In this document: piece by piece, positions 32,271-33,877 of the stretch | Position numbering within the stretch: position 1 is the stretch's first letter | How the letters are laid out: each line of letters opens with the position of its first letter | NCBI GenBank assembly: GCA_903948415.1 | Contig: CAJAYO010000939.1 | Span: 1 to 33,877 of the forward strand | Direction of reading: 5' to 3' | DNA: 33,877 nucleotides | DNA from: an uncultured Opitutia bacterium | Lineage (GTDB): Bacteria; Verrucomicrobiota; Verrucomicrobiia; Opitutales; Opitutaceae | The notes under the pieces: generated by a model | Seen by the model: only the letters and a program-made list of their open reading frames with translations | Told to the model about the DNA's origin: nothing | Database searches by the model: none | Made by a program: the position numbers and the translations under genes

Positions 32271-33184
32271 CGGTCATTCGCGCGGGCATGCTGACGACGG
32301 TGCAGGACCTCGGTCGCCGCGGGCACCGGGCGGACGGCGTGCCGCTGGGCGGGGCGGTGGATGCGTTTGCGCTGCGGCTGGTGAATCTGCTGGTGGGCAA
32401 CGCCGAGGAGGCCGCGGGGCTGGAGTTCACGCTGGTGGGGCCGGAGCTGGAATTTTCGACCGCGACGACGATCGCGGTGGGTGGCGGGGATTTCGGCGGA
32501 CCGCCGCGGTGGCAACCGGTGCGGGTGCGGGCGGGCGAGCGGGTGAAGTTCGGTCCGGCGCGGAGCGGCTGCCGGGGCTATCTCGCCTTGGCGGGCGGCA
32601 TCGACGTGCCGGCGGTGCTGGGCAGCCGCGGCACGTATTTGCGGGGGAAGTTGGGCGGACTGGACGGGCGGGCGTTGCGCGACGGGGACGTGCTGCGCGC
32701 GGCAGACCTCGCGCGCGAGGTGGTCGGCCGCTGGCACATCGACGAGCGGATTTTGCCGGCCTACACGGCGGCGCCGACGGTGCGGGTGGTGCGTGGCGCG
32801 CAGGCGGGGGAATTTGACGGCACGCTGACCGACGGGGAATTCAAGGTGACGGCCAAGGCCGACCGGATGGGCGTGCGGCTCGCGGGTCCGGCGGTGGGGC
32901 GGAGCGGCGGGGCCGAACTGGTTTCCGCCACGGTGGTGCCGGGCACGGTGCAGGTGCCGCCGGACGGGCAGCCGATCGTGCTGCTGGCGGACGCGCAGAC
33001 GATCGGCGGGTATCCGCAGATCGCGCACGTCGCGAGCGTGGACCTGCCGCTGGTGGCGCAGTTGCGGCCGGGCGACACGGTGCGGTTCACCGAGGTGCCG
33101 CTGGCCGCCGCGCACGAGCTGGTGCTGACGCGCGAGCACGCGCTGGCGATGTTGCGCGAAGGGCTCGCCGGAAAAATCTGCTGA
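32261..33184 (+). CDS. pxpC: 5-oxoprolinase subunit PxpC (KipA-like)
   Basis: LTVIRAGMLTTVQDLGRRGHRADGVPLGGAVD, SRGTYLRGKLGGLDGRAL, MGVRLAGP, LLADAQTIGGYPQIAHV; overlaps the pxpB stop. Confidence 0.93.
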   Translation: MALTVIRAGMLTTVQDLGRRGHRADGVPLGGAVDAFALRLVNLLVGNAEEAAGLEFTLVGPELEFSTATTIAVGGGDFGGPPRWQPVRVRAGERVKFGPARSGCRGYLALAGGIDVPAVLGSRGTYLRGKLGGLDGRALRDGDVLRAADLAREVVGRWHIDERILPAYTAAPTVRVVRGAQAGEFDGTLTDGEFKVTAKADRMGVRLAGPAVGRSGGAELVSATVVPGTVQVPPDGQPIVLLADAQTIGGYPQIAHVASVDLPLVAQLRPGDTVRFTEVPLAAAHELVLTREHALAMLREGLAGKIC

Positions 33185-33185
33185 C

Positions 33186-33877
33186 ATGCCCCCGCGCCTC
33201 GACCTCAACTGCGACCTCGGGGAGGGCGCCGGCCACGACGCCGAACTCATGGGGCTGATCACGTCGGCCAACATCGCGTGCGGGGCGCATGCCGGCGACG
33301 CGGCGACGATGGCGGCGACGGTGGCGCTGGCGCGGCTGCGCGGCGTCGCGATCGGGGCGCATCCGGGATTTGAGGACCGGGAGAATTTCGGGCGGAAGGA
33401 AGTCCCGCTGGAGCCCGCCGCGGTGCGTGCGTTGGTGGCGGGGCAGGTGGCGGCGTTGCGCGCGCTCGGTCCCGTGGGGCATGTGAAGGTGCACGGGGCG
33501 CTCTACCATCTCGCGGCGCGCGACGCGCGGTGGGCGGACGCCGTGGCGGAGGCGGTGCGGGCCACGGACCCGACGCTGGTGTTGTTCGCCCTCGCCGGCA
33601 GCGAGCTGGTCCGCGCGGGCACGGCGCGCGGGCTGCGCGTGGCGCGCGAGGTGTTTGCCGACCGGACATACCAGCGCGACGGCTCGCTCACGCCGCGGTC
33701 GCGCGCGGGCGCGTTGATCGACGACGAAGAGGTCGCGGTGGCGCAGGTGCTGCGGATGGTGCGCGAAGGCGTGGTGCGAGCGACGGACGGGACGGATGTG
33801 GCGATCGGGGCGGATACGGTGTGCCTGCACGGCGACGGCGCGCACGCGGTGGCGTTTGCGCAGCGGCTCAACGGGGA
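33186..33877 (+). CDS. pxpA: 5-oxoprolinase subunit PxpA (LamB/YcsF family), truncated at window end
   Basis: MPPRLDLNCDLGEGAGHDAELMGLITSANIACGAHAGD, HVKVHGALYH, EVFADRTYQRDGSLTPRSRAGALI; absent from the ORF track because no stop is reached. Confidence 0.93.
   Translation, partial: MPPRLDLNCDLGEGAGHDAELMGLITSANIACGAHAGDAATMAATVALARLRGVAIGAHPGFEDRENFGRKEVPLEPAAVRALVAGQVAALRALGPVGHVKVHGALYHLAARDARWADAVAEAVRATDPTLVLFALAGSELVRAGTARGLRVAREVFADRTYQRDGSLTPRSRAGALIDDEEVAVAQVLRMVREGVVRATDGTDVAIGADTVCLHGDGAHAVAFAQRLNG

Noticed and set aside
1-33877. GGCGGC/GGTGGCGG trinucleotide-like tracts throughout
   Set aside because: Explained by Ala/Pro/Gly codons in a GC-rich genome; no fixed period beyond 3
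1-33877. tRNA, rRNA, transposase or integrase genes
   Set aside because: None recognised on either strand by eye; small ncRNAs cannot be excluded without a covariance search

Overview
High-GC window with the codon usage, gene content and C-terminal module type of a Verrucomicrobia/Opitutaceae-like bacterial chromosome (taxonomy is inference). Coding is nearly continuous. Main blocks: (i) two adjacent secreted multidomain proteins (an S8 protease with a PQQ-type propeller, and a CAP-domain protein) ending in near-identical double C-terminal modules; (ii) a Cas4-like nuclease/XPD-DinG helicase; (iii) a minus-strand housekeeping series HIT - phoH - (small ORF + DUF2442) - pgpH - ybeY - DUF502 - recO-like, interrupted by a plus-strand three-subunit molybdenum hydroxylase operon, a 28-nt hairpin repeat array and a secreted Ig-like protein; (iv) TetR - fabF-like - thioesterase; (v) lipoprotein - resB - ccsA cytochrome c maturation operon; (vi) a CHRD-domain secreted protein with a clear terminator, then pxpB-pxpC-pxpA (the last truncated by the window end). 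The most interesting non-gene signals are a hairpin repeat family whose tandem array and solo copy share loop and flanks but differ by compensatory stem changes; period-7 repeats embedded in frame in ybeY and the helicase gene; several stop codons that fall inside repeats; an orphan duplicated C-terminal tail; and a near-perfect 28-bp palindrome just upstream of the TetR gene. No tRNA, rRNA, CRISPR or transposase was seen.
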